A stretch of DNA of 64,000 bases from Mycobacterium sp. ACS4054 (GTDB taxonomy: Bacteria; Actinomycetota; Actinomycetes; Mycobacteriales; Mycobacteriaceae). The notes beneath the pieces are model-generated. The model was not told the DNA's origin. It was given only the letters and a program-made list of their open reading frames with translations, and ran no database searches. Positions 42,740 through 53,147 of the stretch are shown one piece after another (position 1 is the stretch's first letter; each line of letters begins with the position of its first letter). A program made the translations under genes and the position numbers. The stretch is from assembly GCF_001667275.1 (NCBI RefSeq), contig NZ_LZHV01000031.1, positions 1 through 64,000 on the forward strand. Reading direction: 5' to 3'.

Positions 42740-43672
42740 TCAGACGGCGGGGGCTTCGTCCCCGCGATCGACGCCGGTGCGCAGCTTCACCGACGCCGAA
42801 TACGCGAGCGTCCGGAAGTGCAGCACCGGATCGTCGGAGGGTTCGATGCCGTCGGTCACCCGCATCGGGTCGAACACGACGATGTCGCCGCCGTGCTCGC
42901 GCTCGGTTTCCGGGCCGGTGATCTCGATGGTGCCGACGGTCGCGATCTGGGTGCTCTGCCAGGGCGCCGACGGGTCGACGGTCGAGTCGGTGGGCCCGGC
43001 GATCTGCACGCGATATTCGAACCGCACCGGCCCGCTGCCCAGGCGCGTGTTCAGCTCGTCGGTGAGGAAGTCGGCCCCCTCGCCGTGTGCGGCCGACGGC
43101 GACAGGAACTTCTCGGCCGCGGCCGGAACCAGGTGATAGCGAACGAATCTCGCGCTGCCGTCGGCCGCGACCCAGCGGAAGGCGTGCAAGCCGTGGTATT
43201 CGACGGTGGCGTAGCTGGCCGGGATCCTGTTGGCGTCGCGCACCACCGGCAGCGCACCGAGCAGCCGGGGGTGGGTGAGGAAGTACTTGGCCATCCGCAG
43301 CGGCGTGGTCAGCCCGGGCCGCATCGCCTTGAGCAGGTCGACGAACCCGTCCGGTGTGCTCGACACGAACAGGCGGGCCGTCTGCGTCGACACGTCGGTG
43401 GTGGAGCCGTCGGGCAGGGTGAACTTGACCGCCATCCCGCGGATGCCCGGCGCGTTGTCGCGCTGCTTGGGATTTCCGGCGCCGTTGGAGAAGCGGATCA
43501 GCGCCGGGACGGTCGAGCCGTCGAGATGCTTTGCGCGCGAGAGCATTAGCGCATCGGGGGTGGCGGTGAAGGTGCCGCGGTACAGCGTGCCTTTGGCGTG
43601 CAGCGCGCGGCAGCCCGGCTGCGCACCGCCGGTGCCTCGAATCGCCTCGATCGCGTCATCGGGAGTGACCAT
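42740..43672 (-). CDS. Catalase-family peroxidase (SrpA-like)
   Basis: A 310-residue mono-domain heme protein of the small catalase group (SrpA type), shorter than normal catalases (~480). The distal His is in GCRALHAKG (H25), RFSNGAGNP holds the conserved Asn region, and the proximal Tyr is in HFRTLAYSASVKLR near the C-terminus. Small members usually act as organic peroxidases rather than true catalases. No signal peptide. It lies 17 bases after an SDR gene on the same strand. Confidence 0.88.
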   Translation of the reverse strand: MVTPDDAIEAIRGTGGAQPGCRALHAKGTLYRGTFTATPDALMLSRAKHLDGSTVPALIRFSNGAGNPKQRDNAPGIRGMAVKFTLPDGSTTDVSTQTARLFVSSTPDGFVDLLKAMRPGLTTPLRMAKYFLTHPRLLGALPVVRDANRIPASYATVEYHGLHAFRWVAADGSARFVRYHLVPAAAEKFLSPSAAHGEGADFLTDELNTRLGSGPVRFEYRVQIAGPTDSTVDPSAPWQSTQIATVGTIEITGPETEREHGGDIVVFDPMRVTDGIEPSDDPVLHFRTLAYSASVKLRTGVDRGDEAPAV

Positions 43673-43689
43673 GCGCGAATCTTAAGGCG

Positions 43690-44478
43690 CTAGGAGGGAA
43701 AGCCGAAGAGTTTGACCACACCGTGATCTCGGCCGGCGGTGTAGCCGCCGTCCACGGCGATGGCCTGGCCGCTGACGAACGAGGCGTCGGGCGACAGCAG
43801 GAAGGCCGCCATGGCCGCGACCTCCTCGGGCTGACCCAGCCGTTGCAGGGCGTGCTCTTGCGTGATCGATTGCAGCGGGCCCTCCATGCCCGGGAGACCG
43901 AACACGCCTTGGGCCATCGGCGTTTCGATGAAGCCGGGACAGATGGCGTTGGCCCGGATGCCGCTCGGCCCGTAGTCGAGCGCGATGTTCTTGGTGAGCA
44001 ACACGACGCCCCCCTTGGCCGCGTTGTACGAGCTGCCGCCCGCCGTGCCTTCCAGCCCCTCGACGCTGGCGACGGTCACGAGCGAACCCCGTTCGCCGTC
44101 GACGCGGGGTTGGGAGATCATCCGGGCCAGCGCGGCTTTGGCGACCAGGAACGTGCCGGTGAGGTTGATCCCGATCACCCGGTCCCATTCGGCCCGGTCG
44201 AGCAGGTGGACCGGGCCGCCCCCGGCCCCCCCGGCGGCGTGCAGGACACCGTCGAGGCGATCCGGGACGGCGGCCAGCACGGCGGCGACCGCGGCCTCGT
44301 CGGCGACGTCGGCGGCGACGAACTCGAACCGGGGCCCGAGGTCGGGCGGGTCGGCCAGGTCGGCGCCGATCACCGTGCCCCCCTCGGCCAGCAGGCGCCG
44401 CGCGGTGGCCAGGCCGATCCCGGAGGCGGCGCCCGTGACGACGAAGGTGCGTGAGCGGGCTCGGTCAGGATTCGCCAC
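43690..44478 (-). CDS. Short-chain dehydrogenase/reductase
   Basis: A 262-residue classical SDR: TGAASGIG for NAD(P), catalytic Ser in VTVASVEGL and YNAAK (Tyr-X3-Lys), C-terminal SGQAIAVDGGY. The acidic residue after strand 2 (GADLAD) suggests NAD(H). I chose the GTG at 44478, with GAGG nearby; a longer frame has no ribosome site. Substrate unknown. Possibly cotranscribed with the catalase gene. Confidence 0.85.
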   Translation of the reverse strand: MANPDRARSRTFVVTGAASGIGLATARRLLAEGGTVIGADLADPPDLGPRFEFVAADVADEAAVAAVLAAVPDRLDGVLHAAGGAGGGPVHLLDRAEWDRVIGINLTGTFLVAKAALARMISQPRVDGERGSLVTVASVEGLEGTAGGSSYNAAKGGVVLLTKNIALDYGPSGIRANAICPGFIETPMAQGVFGLPGMEGPLQSITQEHALQRLGQPEEVAAMAAFLLSPDASFVSGQAIAVDGGYTAGRDHGVVKLFGFPS

Positions 44479-44606
44479 GGCTGGTCCCCTCTTTCGACGA
44501 TCGTGTTGCCGCAGAAATGCTGACACACCCAGTCGATAAGGGAGAGCTATCAGCAAATAGCGGGGCGGTCTTGGACATCGCGTGCCGGCGGCGCGATCGT
44601 AGAGCC

Positions 44607-45188
44607 ATGTTCACTTCGTCCCCGCCCGTACGGTTGTTCGCCCCGCGGTTCGTTGTCGCCGCGGCTGCGACGGCGGCGATGGTCCTGGTGGGCACGGCCC
44701 ACGCGCCGTCGCCGGTGCGGCTCGCCTCGGCCGAGGCGATCGACATCGCCCAGGGCGTCTCGATCGTCCCGGCGCCCGGCTGGACGCTGGGGCATCGCGG
44801 GCCGAACTGGGTGGCGCTCAGCAACGCCGACGCCAGCGCGCAGCTGCGGGTCACGGTCAAACCCGCCGGCGGGACCGATGCCGTGGCCGTGCTGCAGGCG
44901 GACAAGGACCAGCTGACCGGGGACGCGGCGGCCATCCTGAGCAACGTGCGGAACGTGGGTGAGCCGCACACGAACGCGGTGGCGGGGCGGAAGTTCCAGC
45001 AGGAGGCCTCCGTCGACTACACCGCCGACGTGCTCGCCCCCGAAGGTGCGATCCCCGTCATCGGCAGCTTCACCGAATTGCTGAACCCGTCGACCGGGCA
45101 GTCGGCCTTCATCGACTACCGCCAGGACAACAGCGCGACCCCGCAGGCGGTCAGCGACGGCGGCACGATGATCGGGTCCATGTTCTGA
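44607..45188 (+). CDS. Exported protein of unknown function, 193 residues
   Basis: A 193-residue protein with an N-terminal signal (RLFAPRFVVAAAATAAMVLV, ending near AHA at residue ~33). No lipobox Cys. The mature part is a small alpha/beta domain (GVSIVPAPGWTLGHRGPNWV) similar in style to mycobacterial secreted proteins of the Lpq/PsbP-like type; I cannot name a family firmly. Divergent from the SDR gene. Confidence 0.75.
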   Translation: MFTSSPPVRLFAPRFVVAAAATAAMVLVGTAHAPSPVRLASAEAIDIAQGVSIVPAPGWTLGHRGPNWVALSNADASAQLRVTVKPAGGTDAVAVLQADKDQLTGDAAAILSNVRNVGEPHTNAVAGRKFQQEASVDYTADVLAPEGAIPVIGSFTELLNPSTGQSAFIDYRQDNSATPQAVSDGGTMIGSMF

Positions 45189-45212
45189 TTCCGCTTCGCG
45201 GGTGCCCGGGTT

Positions 45213-45305
45213 TTTGCGCGTGCGTCCACGGCTTTGCGCGTGCGTCCATGGCGGGAAAACCGCCCAATTTCGGCCCTCAGCGCACGGCCAAAGCCCTCAG
45301 TGCAC
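45213..45305. repeat. Two tandem repeat pairs with 20-base period
   Basis: TTTGCGCGTGCGTCCAYGGC occurs twice back to back (45213-45232, 45233-45252; one C/T difference), and GCCCTCAGYGCAC occurs at 45273-45285 and 45293-45305, also 20 bases apart with one C/T difference. Both lie in the 154-base space before the acyl-CoA synthetase. The shared period suggests an operator array on one DNA face; it is too short for CRISPR. Confidence 0.6.
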
Positions 45306-45342
45306 ACTCGACAGGAGAAAATTCACCTACTCGGAGGGGTTC

Positions 45343-46893
<1,551 letters not shown>

Positions 46894-46898
46894 CCGAC

Positions 46899-47729
46899 CT
46901 ATAGCCGGCCCTCGACCCGCAGGTCCGGGTGCACCCAGTCGGGCGAGCGGCGCTCCTTGAACGCGCGGAAGCCCTCGCGGGCCTCGGCGTCGCTGAGGCT
47001 GCTGACCATGCCGATGCGGTCGTAGAGGCCCAGGTAGCTATCGATGCTCGACTTGATCACGCCGCGGGCGCGCGGGGCGGTGCGACAGCACTGTGCGAGA
47101 AGCTCTTTCGCGGTATCGAGCAGGATCTCGTGCGGCACGACGCGGGTGACCAGGCCCCAGTCCAGGGCTTCGGCGGCGGTCAGCACCCGGCCGGTGAACA
47201 TCAGGTCGCGGGTGCGCACCGGCCCGATGACCCGGGCCAGCATCTGGCTGTAGTAGGTGTCGGCGTAACCGCGGAACAGCTCCGGCACGCGGAAGGTGGC
47301 CCGGTCGCTGACCACCGACAGGTCGCTGCACAGCGCGATCTGGAACCCGCCGCCCTGGCACAGGCCGTTGACCGCGGAGACGATGGGTTTGGCCGAGGTG
47401 CGCACCGTGTCGAACGGCGTGACGTCCATGCCCAGCGCGCCGCCGAAGGTGATCCAGTTGTCGGTCGCTCCCCCGCCGCCCATGTCGCCGCCGGGCGCGA
47501 ACACGTCGCCCGTCCCGGTGATCAACAGCCCGGCCAGGTCGGGGTCCTCGTTGAGACGTCCCACGGCGTAACGGATCCCGAAGTACATCGCGGGGGTCAG
47601 GGCGTTACGCGCCTCCGGACGGTCGATGGTGCACACCGCGATCGACCCCTGACGCTCGAAGGTCAAATACGGCGTGCCCAGCCAATCCCCCTCGGGCGGG
47701 CGGGGGCTGTCGTGCGGGGTCGGGGCCAC
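46899..47729 (-). CDS. Enoyl-CoA hydratase/isomerase family protein
   Basis: A 276-residue crotonase-fold protein. Oxyanion-hole segments are GDVFAPGGDMGG and VNGLCQGGGFQIALCSD. At the catalytic positions it reads ELFRGYADTYYSQ, lacking the usual paired Glu of true hydratases, so it could be an isomerase or another crotonase activity. GTG start with AGAGGA in front. Confidence 0.85.
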   Translation of the reverse strand: MAPTPHDSPRPPEGDWLGTPYLTFERQGSIAVCTIDRPEARNALTPAMYFGIRYAVGRLNEDPDLAGLLITGTGDVFAPGGDMGGGGATDNWITFGGALGMDVTPFDTVRTSAKPIVSAVNGLCQGGGFQIALCSDLSVVSDRATFRVPELFRGYADTYYSQMLARVIGPVRTRDLMFTGRVLTAAEALDWGLVTRVVPHEILLDTAKELLAQCCRTAPRARGVIKSSIDSYLGLYDRIGMVSSLSDAEAREGFRAFKERRSPDWVHPDLRVEGRL

Positions 47730-47782
47730 GGGATTCCTCTGACGTCGGTCGCTACTGTCGCTCTTACAGTAGCCGCGCCGGT

Positions 47783-48082
47783 CTACGCGTATGCCAGTGT
47801 GGCCGTCGCGCTGCCCGCCGATGCGTCGTCGAGCAGGGTCGCGAGCTTGCTCTGCAGCGCGGTCGTGGCCTCGGCCACCGGCTTGTCGCAGAACCGGCAA
47901 TTAACGCTGAACCTGGGTTGGTCATCTTCGTCCGGCCAGAACCGGCGGGGCCCCACCTGGGCGCCGGGGTCGAAGGCGACCGCCTGGTGCGGGGCATCCT
48001 TGAGCAGCCTGCCGACGGGATGACCTTGCGGGCATTCGAGTTTGAGGATGCCGATGCCTTCTTGGTTGCCTACCACGGCCAC
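47783..48082 (-). CDS. Small zinc-ribbon-like protein next to pknK
   Basis: A 99-residue protein with two metal-ligand pairs: LECPQGHP (Cys, His) and VNCRFCDKP (Cys-X2-Cys), spaced ~42 residues apart, suggesting a zinc ribbon. The C-terminal third is helical. It follows the PknK-like gene by 27 bases on the same strand and may be an operon partner. No known function. Confidence 0.7.
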   Translation of the reverse strand: MAVVGNQEGIGILKLECPQGHPVGRLLKDAPHQAVAFDPGAQVGPRRFWPDEDDQPRFSVNCRFCDKPVAEATTALQSKLATLLDDASAGSATATLAYA

Positions 48083-48109
48083 CGTCCTTTCGCGTGTTGT
48101 GTGTCGTCG

Positions 48110-51100
48110 TCAACCGAGGCCGGCGTCGATGAGCAGCCGCGGCAATCCGTGTCGCGCGCACAATTCGCGCACCAGCGCCAGGTCGTCGCGCGCGTCGTCG
48201 GCGCGCCCGACGGCCGTGAGCGTTTCGACCAGCAGCAGGCGGGCCTGCAGGGCCGCGAGTGGCCGGGCGGCCGGATCGATGCCGGCCAGCAGCGCGGTGG
48301 CGTTCCGGCATGCCCGGTCGCGGTCGTCGCGGGCGTGACTCCGGGACAGCAGCCGGATGCCGGAGGCGGCGTCGAACTCGGCGGTGACGGTCGCGATCCC
48401 GTCGCCGTCCCGGGGCACGTCGCCGGTGGCGCGCAGCCGCGCGGCCTCCGAAGGGTCGATGTCCAGCCCCAGCCTGACCCGCTCGTGGGTGATGGCGGCC
48501 GCCAGGCGGGGCAGCCGCAGCTTCTCGGCCACCGCCATCCCGGCGTCGAGGCGGCCGATCGCCTCCTCGCGATCGCCTTGCGCCGCTTTGATTTTGGCGC
48601 CGACGACGTAGCGGGCCGCTAGGTAGTCGACCCCGCCGCCTTCCGGACCCAGGTGATAGCTTTCCTCCAGCAGCTCGGCGGCCTCGTCCAATTCGCCTGT
48701 CTCGTAGAGCAATTCGCCGAGCACCGCGCCGGCGATGCGGGCGGTGTACGAGTGCGGGCCCATCGCGGAACCGATCTCGAACGCCTCCCGAAACTTGCGC
48801 AACGCGAGCGGGATGTCGAGCGACTGACGGGCGGCGATGCCGGCCCAGCTGCACGCGTAGACGGCGCCCACCGCACCGACCTGTTCGTTGAAGGGTTCCG
48901 CCCACGCCAGGAGTCGTTGCGCGGCCGGCAGGTCGAAGCGGTAGATCGCCGCGAATGCCAAGGCGGTGGCGGCAGCCTGCGGCAGCACGGGACGCAACTC
49001 GTCCGCGTTGGAGACCACGTCGGCCAGCCGCTGCTCGAGCCCGTCGGTGCGGTCGGCGTAGATCTCGGCCACCGCTCCCACCACGCTGGCTTCCAGCGCC
49101 AGGTCGGCGCGCCTCTCCTCGGGCAGGTCCGCCTTGGCCAGGGCGGTGGCGAAGCGCTGCAGCGCGGCCTCGGTGGCCTCGCTGCGGTGGAGCAGGATGT
49201 TGGCCCACGCCGACGCCAGCTGCAGCAGCGGCCTGGGCGTCACGAGGCTGGGCGGCAGCTTCTCGACGAGGCCCAGGAACGTCGTCATGCGGGACTGGTT
49301 GATCAGCGCCCTGGTCTCCAGGCGTTCGACGAGGTCGACCGCGTTCGCCGTCTCGCCCGCGGCCAGCGCGTGGTCGACGGCCTCGTTGAGGTGGCCGTGT
49401 TCGGCGAACCATTCCGAGGCCGTGTGGTGCAGCTCGGCGACGCTCCCGGGGTCCTCGCGCTCGAGCCGGCGTCGCAGGAACCCGGCGAACATCTGGTGGT
49501 AGCGAAACCATTGCGGCGCATGGTCGATGCGCCGCAGGAACAGGCCGCGCCGCTCGATGTCCTCGAGAATGGCGTGTCCCCCACCGACTTCGGCCAGCAC
49601 CGTCGCCAGCTCGCCGCAGATGCGTTCGGTGATCGAGGTCGCCATCATGAACTCGACCAGCTCGGGCTCCAAGGTGTCCAGGACGTTCTCGGCGAGGAAC
49701 TCTTCGACCGCCTCGTCGTCACCGGACATGCGGCTGACCAGGTCGCCGGCGTCGCCGCCGCCGCGCAGCGACAGCGTCGCCAATTGCAGCGCGGCCACCC
49801 AGCCGTCCGTCGACGCGGTCAGCGCCGCGACGTCGTCCCCCGGCAGCTCTAGCCCCGCGACGTCGTTGAGCAGGGCCCGCGCCTCGTCCGCATCGAAACG
49901 CAGCTTCTCGCAATCGATTTCGACCAGCTCGTCGCGGACCCGCAGCTTGCTCAACGTCACGGCCGGGCGCGACCAGCTGGTCACCACGATCTGCAGGTGA
50001 TCGCCCGCGTGCTCGATCAGGAAGCGCAGCGCGTCGATCGCTTGGGCGTCCGAGACCCGCTGCCAGTCGTCGACCACCAGGGTGATCGGTTCGCCGAGCT
50101 CGTCGATCCCGTCGATCAGCGACGTCAACACGTAGCGGGTCGCCTCCTCCCCGCGCTGTTCGAGCATCTGCTCCAGCGGTTCGGCCAGGGCGGGGCGCAC
50201 CCGCCGGATCGCGGCGAGCAGGTGCGCGAGGAACCACACCACGTTGTTGTCGTCGGCGTCCACCGTCAGCCAGGCCACCGTCACGCCGGAGGCCGTCAGT
50301 TCGGCGCGCCACTGGGCCACCAGGGTGGTCTTGCCGTATCCCGACGGCGCGTGCAGGACGATCAGCCGCCGGCGCCCGGCCTGGCGGAGCAGCGCCATCA
50401 ACCGGTCGCGCGCGACGAGCGATCGGGCCGGCGCGGGGGGACGGTATTTCGTGGCCGGCGCCGGCGGCGTCGGCGCGGTTTTCTCCTCGGATTTTGCGAC
50501 GGTCGATCCCGCGCCGGTGCCGTCGACCGGCACGATCATGCTGTCGACGGGGATCCCGCGCCGGCGTTGGGCCTCGCGGAGCTGCTCGCCGTATTCGAGC
50601 GCGGTCTTCGGGCGCCGGGTGGGATCGCGGGTCATGGCGGATTCGATGACGGCGATGACGTCGTCGGGCACGCCCTTCTCGGCCAGCATCTCCGGAATGG
50701 ACCGGCCCATCGGCGGGTGGCCGGTCAGCGCGCAGAACAGCGTCGCGCCCAGTGAGTAGACGTCGGAACCGGTTGTGGGCGTGGCACCTTCGAGGAGTTC
50801 GGGCGCGATGAACGCCGGTGAGCCGATGACGACCCCGGCGCGGGTCTCGAACCCGCCGGCAACGCGGGCCAGGCCGAAGTCGGTGAGCTGCGGTTCGCCG
50901 TAGTCGGTCAGCAGGACGTTCCCCGGCTTCACGTCGCGGTGCAGGATGCCGGCCCGATGCGCGGCTTCCAGCGCGCCGGCGAGCTTGACGCCGATGCTGA
51001 GCACCTCGCGCCAGTGCACGGGGCCCTGGCCGCTGACCAGCCCCCACAGCGAGCCCCTGTCGTGGTAGGGCATCACGATGAACGGCCGGCCGCTGCGGGT

Positions 51101-51370
51101 GGTGCCGACCTGCAGGACCGTGACGATGTGCGGGTGCGCGGAGAGCCGGCCCATCGCGCGCTGCTCGCGCAGGAAGCGCTCGAGGTTCTCGGGGTCGAGG
51201 TCGTTGGTGAGCACCTTGACCGCCACCAGGCGGTCGAGCTCAGGCTGAGCGCAACGGTAGACCACCCCGAATCCGCCGCGGCCGATCTCGGTGACGTCGT
51301 CGAAGTCGAGTTCCGTGCCGATGCCGGCGACCAGATCCTGCTGGATCGCCGCTGCGTCCACGTCGGCCAT
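48110..51370 (-). CDS. pknK: PknK-type Ser/Thr kinase with AAA/MalT-like regulator domains
   Basis: A 1086-residue protein. Residues ~20-270 form a protein kinase: GRGGFG (30-35), catalytic-lysine strand VAVKVL, HRDVKPGN (D146) and DFG (164-166). After a linker comes an AAA/STAND ATPase with Walker A HAPSGYGKTT and Walker B-like LVVDDW, then ~500 residues of helical, TPR-like repeats as in MalT. The layout equals M. tuberculosis PknK (Rv3080c, ~1110 residues), with close similarity throughout, including the C-terminal ARHGLPRLLIDAGL. PknK links signals to growth and stress transcription. I chose MADVDAAAIQ (51370). Unlike Rv3080c it has no virS/mymA neighbours, so it might be a paralogue. Confidence 0.9.
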   Translation of the reverse strand: MADVDAAAIQQDLVAGIGTELDFDDVTEIGRGGFGVVYRCAQPELDRLVAVKVLTNDLDPENLERFLREQRAMGRLSAHPHIVTVLQVGTTRSGRPFIVMPYHDRGSLWGLVSGQGPVHWREVLSIGVKLAGALEAAHRAGILHRDVKPGNVLLTDYGEPQLTDFGLARVAGGFETRAGVVIGSPAFIAPELLEGATPTTGSDVYSLGATLFCALTGHPPMGRSIPEMLAEKGVPDDVIAVIESAMTRDPTRRPKTALEYGEQLREAQRRRGIPVDSMIVPVDGTGAGSTVAKSEEKTAPTPPAPATKYRPPAPARSLVARDRLMALLRQAGRRRLIVLHAPSGYGKTTLVAQWRAELTASGVTVAWLTVDADDNNVVWFLAHLLAAIRRVRPALAEPLEQMLEQRGEEATRYVLTSLIDGIDELGEPITLVVDDWQRVSDAQAIDALRFLIEHAGDHLQIVVTSWSRPAVTLSKLRVRDELVEIDCEKLRFDADEARALLNDVAGLELPGDDVAALTASTDGWVAALQLATLSLRGGGDAGDLVSRMSGDDEAVEEFLAENVLDTLEPELVEFMMATSITERICGELATVLAEVGGGHAILEDIERRGLFLRRIDHAPQWFRYHQMFAGFLRRRLEREDPGSVAELHHTASEWFAEHGHLNEAVDHALAAGETANAVDLVERLETRALINQSRMTTFLGLVEKLPPSLVTPRPLLQLASAWANILLHRSEATEAALQRFATALAKADLPEERRADLALEASVVGAVAEIYADRTDGLEQRLADVVSNADELRPVLPQAAATALAFAAIYRFDLPAAQRLLAWAEPFNEQVGAVGAVYACSWAGIAARQSLDIPLALRKFREAFEIGSAMGPHSYTARIAGAVLGELLYETGELDEAAELLEESYHLGPEGGGVDYLAARYVVGAKIKAAQGDREEAIGRLDAGMAVAEKLRLPRLAAAITHERVRLGLDIDPSEAARLRATGDVPRDGDGIATVTAEFDAASGIRLLSRSHARDDRDRACRNATALLAGIDPAARPLAALQARLLLVETLTAVGRADDARDDLALVRELCARHGLPRLLIDAGLG

Positions 51371-51490
51371 CGACCTGTCCTCGCGAGTAGAGAGGGCCCC
51401 CAGTCGTGTCACCATAGCGCGGATTGACCTGGGGCGATGCCGGAAGTTTTATTGCTTGAGCCTGGTGGGCGCGTGCGTGGCGCCGTCAAA

Positions 51491-51565
51491 TGGTGGTCCC
51501 GGCTGGGATCGAACCAGCGACCTTCCGCGTGTGAAGCGGACGCTCTCCCACTGAGCCACGGGACC
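51491..51565 (-). tRNA. tRNA-Val (anticodon CAC)
   Basis: On the minus strand a complete cloverleaf runs from GGTCCCGTGG to GGGACCACCA. Seven-base acceptor stem GGTCCCG is partly paired at its end with the 3' arm; the anticodon loop is TTCACAC, giving CAC (codon GUG). The T arm is GCTGGTTCGATCCCAGC. CCA is encoded. Confidence 0.93.
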
Positions 51566-51746
51566 GGCGCCGAGAGGCGAACGACGTCGAAGATTAGCAC
51601 GAGCCTGGCCTCGACAACACCGGCCCATATGCGCCCCGAGGCCTCTGCGTTAGCCTGGACGCGGCTCGTACCGAGAAATTTGTATGTGCCCGCTCACGTG
51701 GACTATCGTCGTGCTTCGCACCGGGCGACGATCTCGTCCGAGGCGC

Positions 51747-51819
51747 GCGGATGTAGCGCAGTTGGTAGCGCATCACCTTGCCAAGGTGAGGGTCGCGGGT
51801 TCGAATCCCGTCATCCGCT
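51747..51819 (+). tRNA. tRNA-Gly (anticodon GCC)
   Basis: Acceptor stem GCGGATG pairs with CATCCGC, discriminator T. The anticodon loop TTGCCAA between CACC and GGTG gives GCC. T arm CGGGTTCGAATCCCG. 73 bases, CCA not encoded. First of three plus-strand tRNAs. Confidence 0.95.
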
Positions 51820-51847
51820 CGAAGGTGCAAGTGGCATCAATCCCAGC

Positions 51848-51921
51848 GGTGGAGTGGCCGAGTGGTGAGGCAACGGCCTGCAAAGCCGTGCACACGGGTT
51901 CGATTCCCGTCTCCACCTCCA
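51848..51921 (+). tRNA. tRNA-Cys (anticodon GCA)
   Basis: Acceptor stem GGTGGAG pairs with CTCCACC. Anticodon loop CTGCAAA gives GCA, with U73 discriminator as required for Cys. T arm CGGGTTCGATTCCCG. CCA is encoded at 51919-51921. Confidence 0.95.
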
Positions 51922-51935
51922 AGTTTTTGATCCCG

Positions 51936-52010
51936 GCGCGATTAGCTCAGCGGGAGAGCGCTTCCCTGACACGGAAGAGGTCACTGGTTCAATCCCAGTA
52001 TCGCGCACCA
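51936..52010 (+). tRNA. tRNA-Val (anticodon GAC)
   Basis: Acceptor stem GCGCGAT pairs with ATCGCGC. Anticodon loop CTGACAC between CTTCC and GGAAG gives GAC. T arm CTGGTTCAATCCCAG, discriminator A and encoded CCA. It reads codons GUC/GUU and complements the CAC tRNA on the other strand. Confidence 0.95.
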
Positions 52011-52020
52011 GAGTTCTTTG

Positions 52021-52039
52021 CAGGTCAGACCTATTTTTT
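52021..52039 (+). terminator. Possible terminator after tRNA cluster
   Basis: A short inverted repeat (CAGGTCAGACCT) is followed at once by ATTTTTTA, 11 bases after the last tRNA. The stem is short (AGG/CCT or a little more), so this is only a weak intrinsic terminator. Confidence 0.4.
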
Positions 52040-52732
52040 AGCGCCTTTGCTGCATCCGCGCCAATAGGGTCGCTGGGTTAGACACGCCGGCCGCATACGT
52101 ACCCGCTGTCATCGCCGAGGAAGACAACCACCGGGGCGCTGTTCGAAGACATACTCGCGCGTAGATGAGCCACTCCCTTTGCCGAAGCGAGCAGAGCCCG
52201 CGGCAGTGTCGCGACCGAGCGCTGTGGCACGCGGTCCAGCATTCCCCTTGAACGCAAGGTGCGTCTGCACCTAATCACTGCGCGGTGCTCAAAAGGCGCC
52301 TTATCCGACTCGTCGCCGACAGTCGTTCGGGGTGCTCGGGAGGCGAGCAGCGGTTAGCGTCCATCGAGGATCACCCCCCGGGCCAGGGGTTGTGAAGCCT
52401 GGCTCGTTCAACTAGACAGAGGAGCCACGGCACTGGTCAGCATCGGACTAGGCCGGTAGACTTCCAATCTTCCTTTGCGGGAGTCTCGCCGGGAGCATTC
52501 ATGCCCAACCATCATCCGTCGCGATCGTGGCGCGGCTGTGCAATGTGCAAGCCTCAGAAGCGCCGCGGTGCAGGCCGCTCCGTGAAAGACCCTGTCGCAG
52601 TGAAGCGGCGGCTCGGCCTGGCCCGACGATACTCACGCCGGACCCTTGAGCCTGGATCGTCGTGAGTCGGAGAACGGCGAGGTCGAGGAAAATCCCATAC
52701 CGAGCATCGTGACCAGGTGGGATACTGGGCCA
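52040..52732. other. No convincing gene; low-GC tRNA-flanking stretch
   Basis: About 690 bases of lower GC than the surroundings, with stops in all useful frames on the plus strand and only an antisense open frame at 52499-52930 whose product looks non-protein-like. No tRNA 3'-end repeat (att site), integrase or RNA gene was recognised. It reads as decayed or non-coding DNA. Confidence 0.5.
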
Positions 52733-52906
52733 ATGAGCCGTACGGACAAAGACCACCCGCGAGCGCGCCGCAAGCACTGGATGAGCGTCGGCACGCCCTC
52801 GTGGTTTAACCGTGCCCAGCGTAAACGCCAACGCGACAAGGCTCGCCAAGACATTCGCAAAGGTGATGAACCTCAACCGAATTACGGGAACCAACATTAC
52901 TGGTAA
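52733..52906 (+). CDS. Small basic protein, 57 residues, possibly leaderless
   Basis: A 57-residue, strongly basic protein (MSRTDKDHPRARRKHWMSVG) ending in NYGNQHYW. The Arg/Lys-rich, Trp-containing make-up recalls small phage or island proteins in actinobacteria, but I recognise no family. GATACT lies seven bases before the ATG, so the transcript may start at the ATG itself (leaderless); no ribosome site is seen. A longer in-frame start 29 codons up exists. Confidence 0.55.
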   Translation: MSRTDKDHPRARRKHWMSVGTPSWFNRAQRKRQRDKARQDIRKGDEPQPNYGNQHYW

Positions 52907-52964
52907 AGACAATCCGCGTGGCGAACACATCGGCGCGCGGCTCGATCAAATCGACCAGCGAGCG

Positions 52965-53147
52965 GTGTTGAGCCACTACACCTTCCGTGGGAAGTGGTCG
53001 CCCGAGGATCGCGAATACGTCGGATTGTGCGCCGAGTTTCCGTCGCTGTCGTGGCTGGCCGGTACAGAGGTCGAGGCGATCGCTGGTATCGAGCGGCTCG
53101 TCGGCGAAATCCTGACTGACATGGCAGCCACCGGCGAAGTGCTGTGA
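52965..53147 (+). pseudogene. Truncated HicB-type antitoxin
   Basis: About 60 residues match the N-terminal RNase-H-like half of HicB antitoxins: SHYTFRGKWSPEDREYVGLC, AEFPSLSWLAG, then GIERLVGEILTDMAATGE. The frame ends at TGA directly after this block; the usual continuation (a Pro-rich linker, YSGKF strand and ribbon-helix-helix DNA-binding half) is not found in any frame downstream. No HicA toxin is beside it. The open frame extends up to 52812 but overlaps the small basic gene. I read it as a remnant cut by recombination. Confidence 0.6.

Noticed and set aside
45213-45305. Short tandem repeats as a CRISPR array
   Set aside because: Only two copies of each unit, back to back or with 7-base gaps, and no cas genes.
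48110-49511. Arg/Gly-rich frame overlapping the pknK 3' half
   Set aside because: Same strand but another frame; composition is typical of a shadow and the pknK frame aligns to its end.
52499-52930. 143-residue minus-strand frame in the tRNA-flanking gap
   Set aside because: It lies opposite the small basic gene, has no ribosome site and no protein-like domain pattern.
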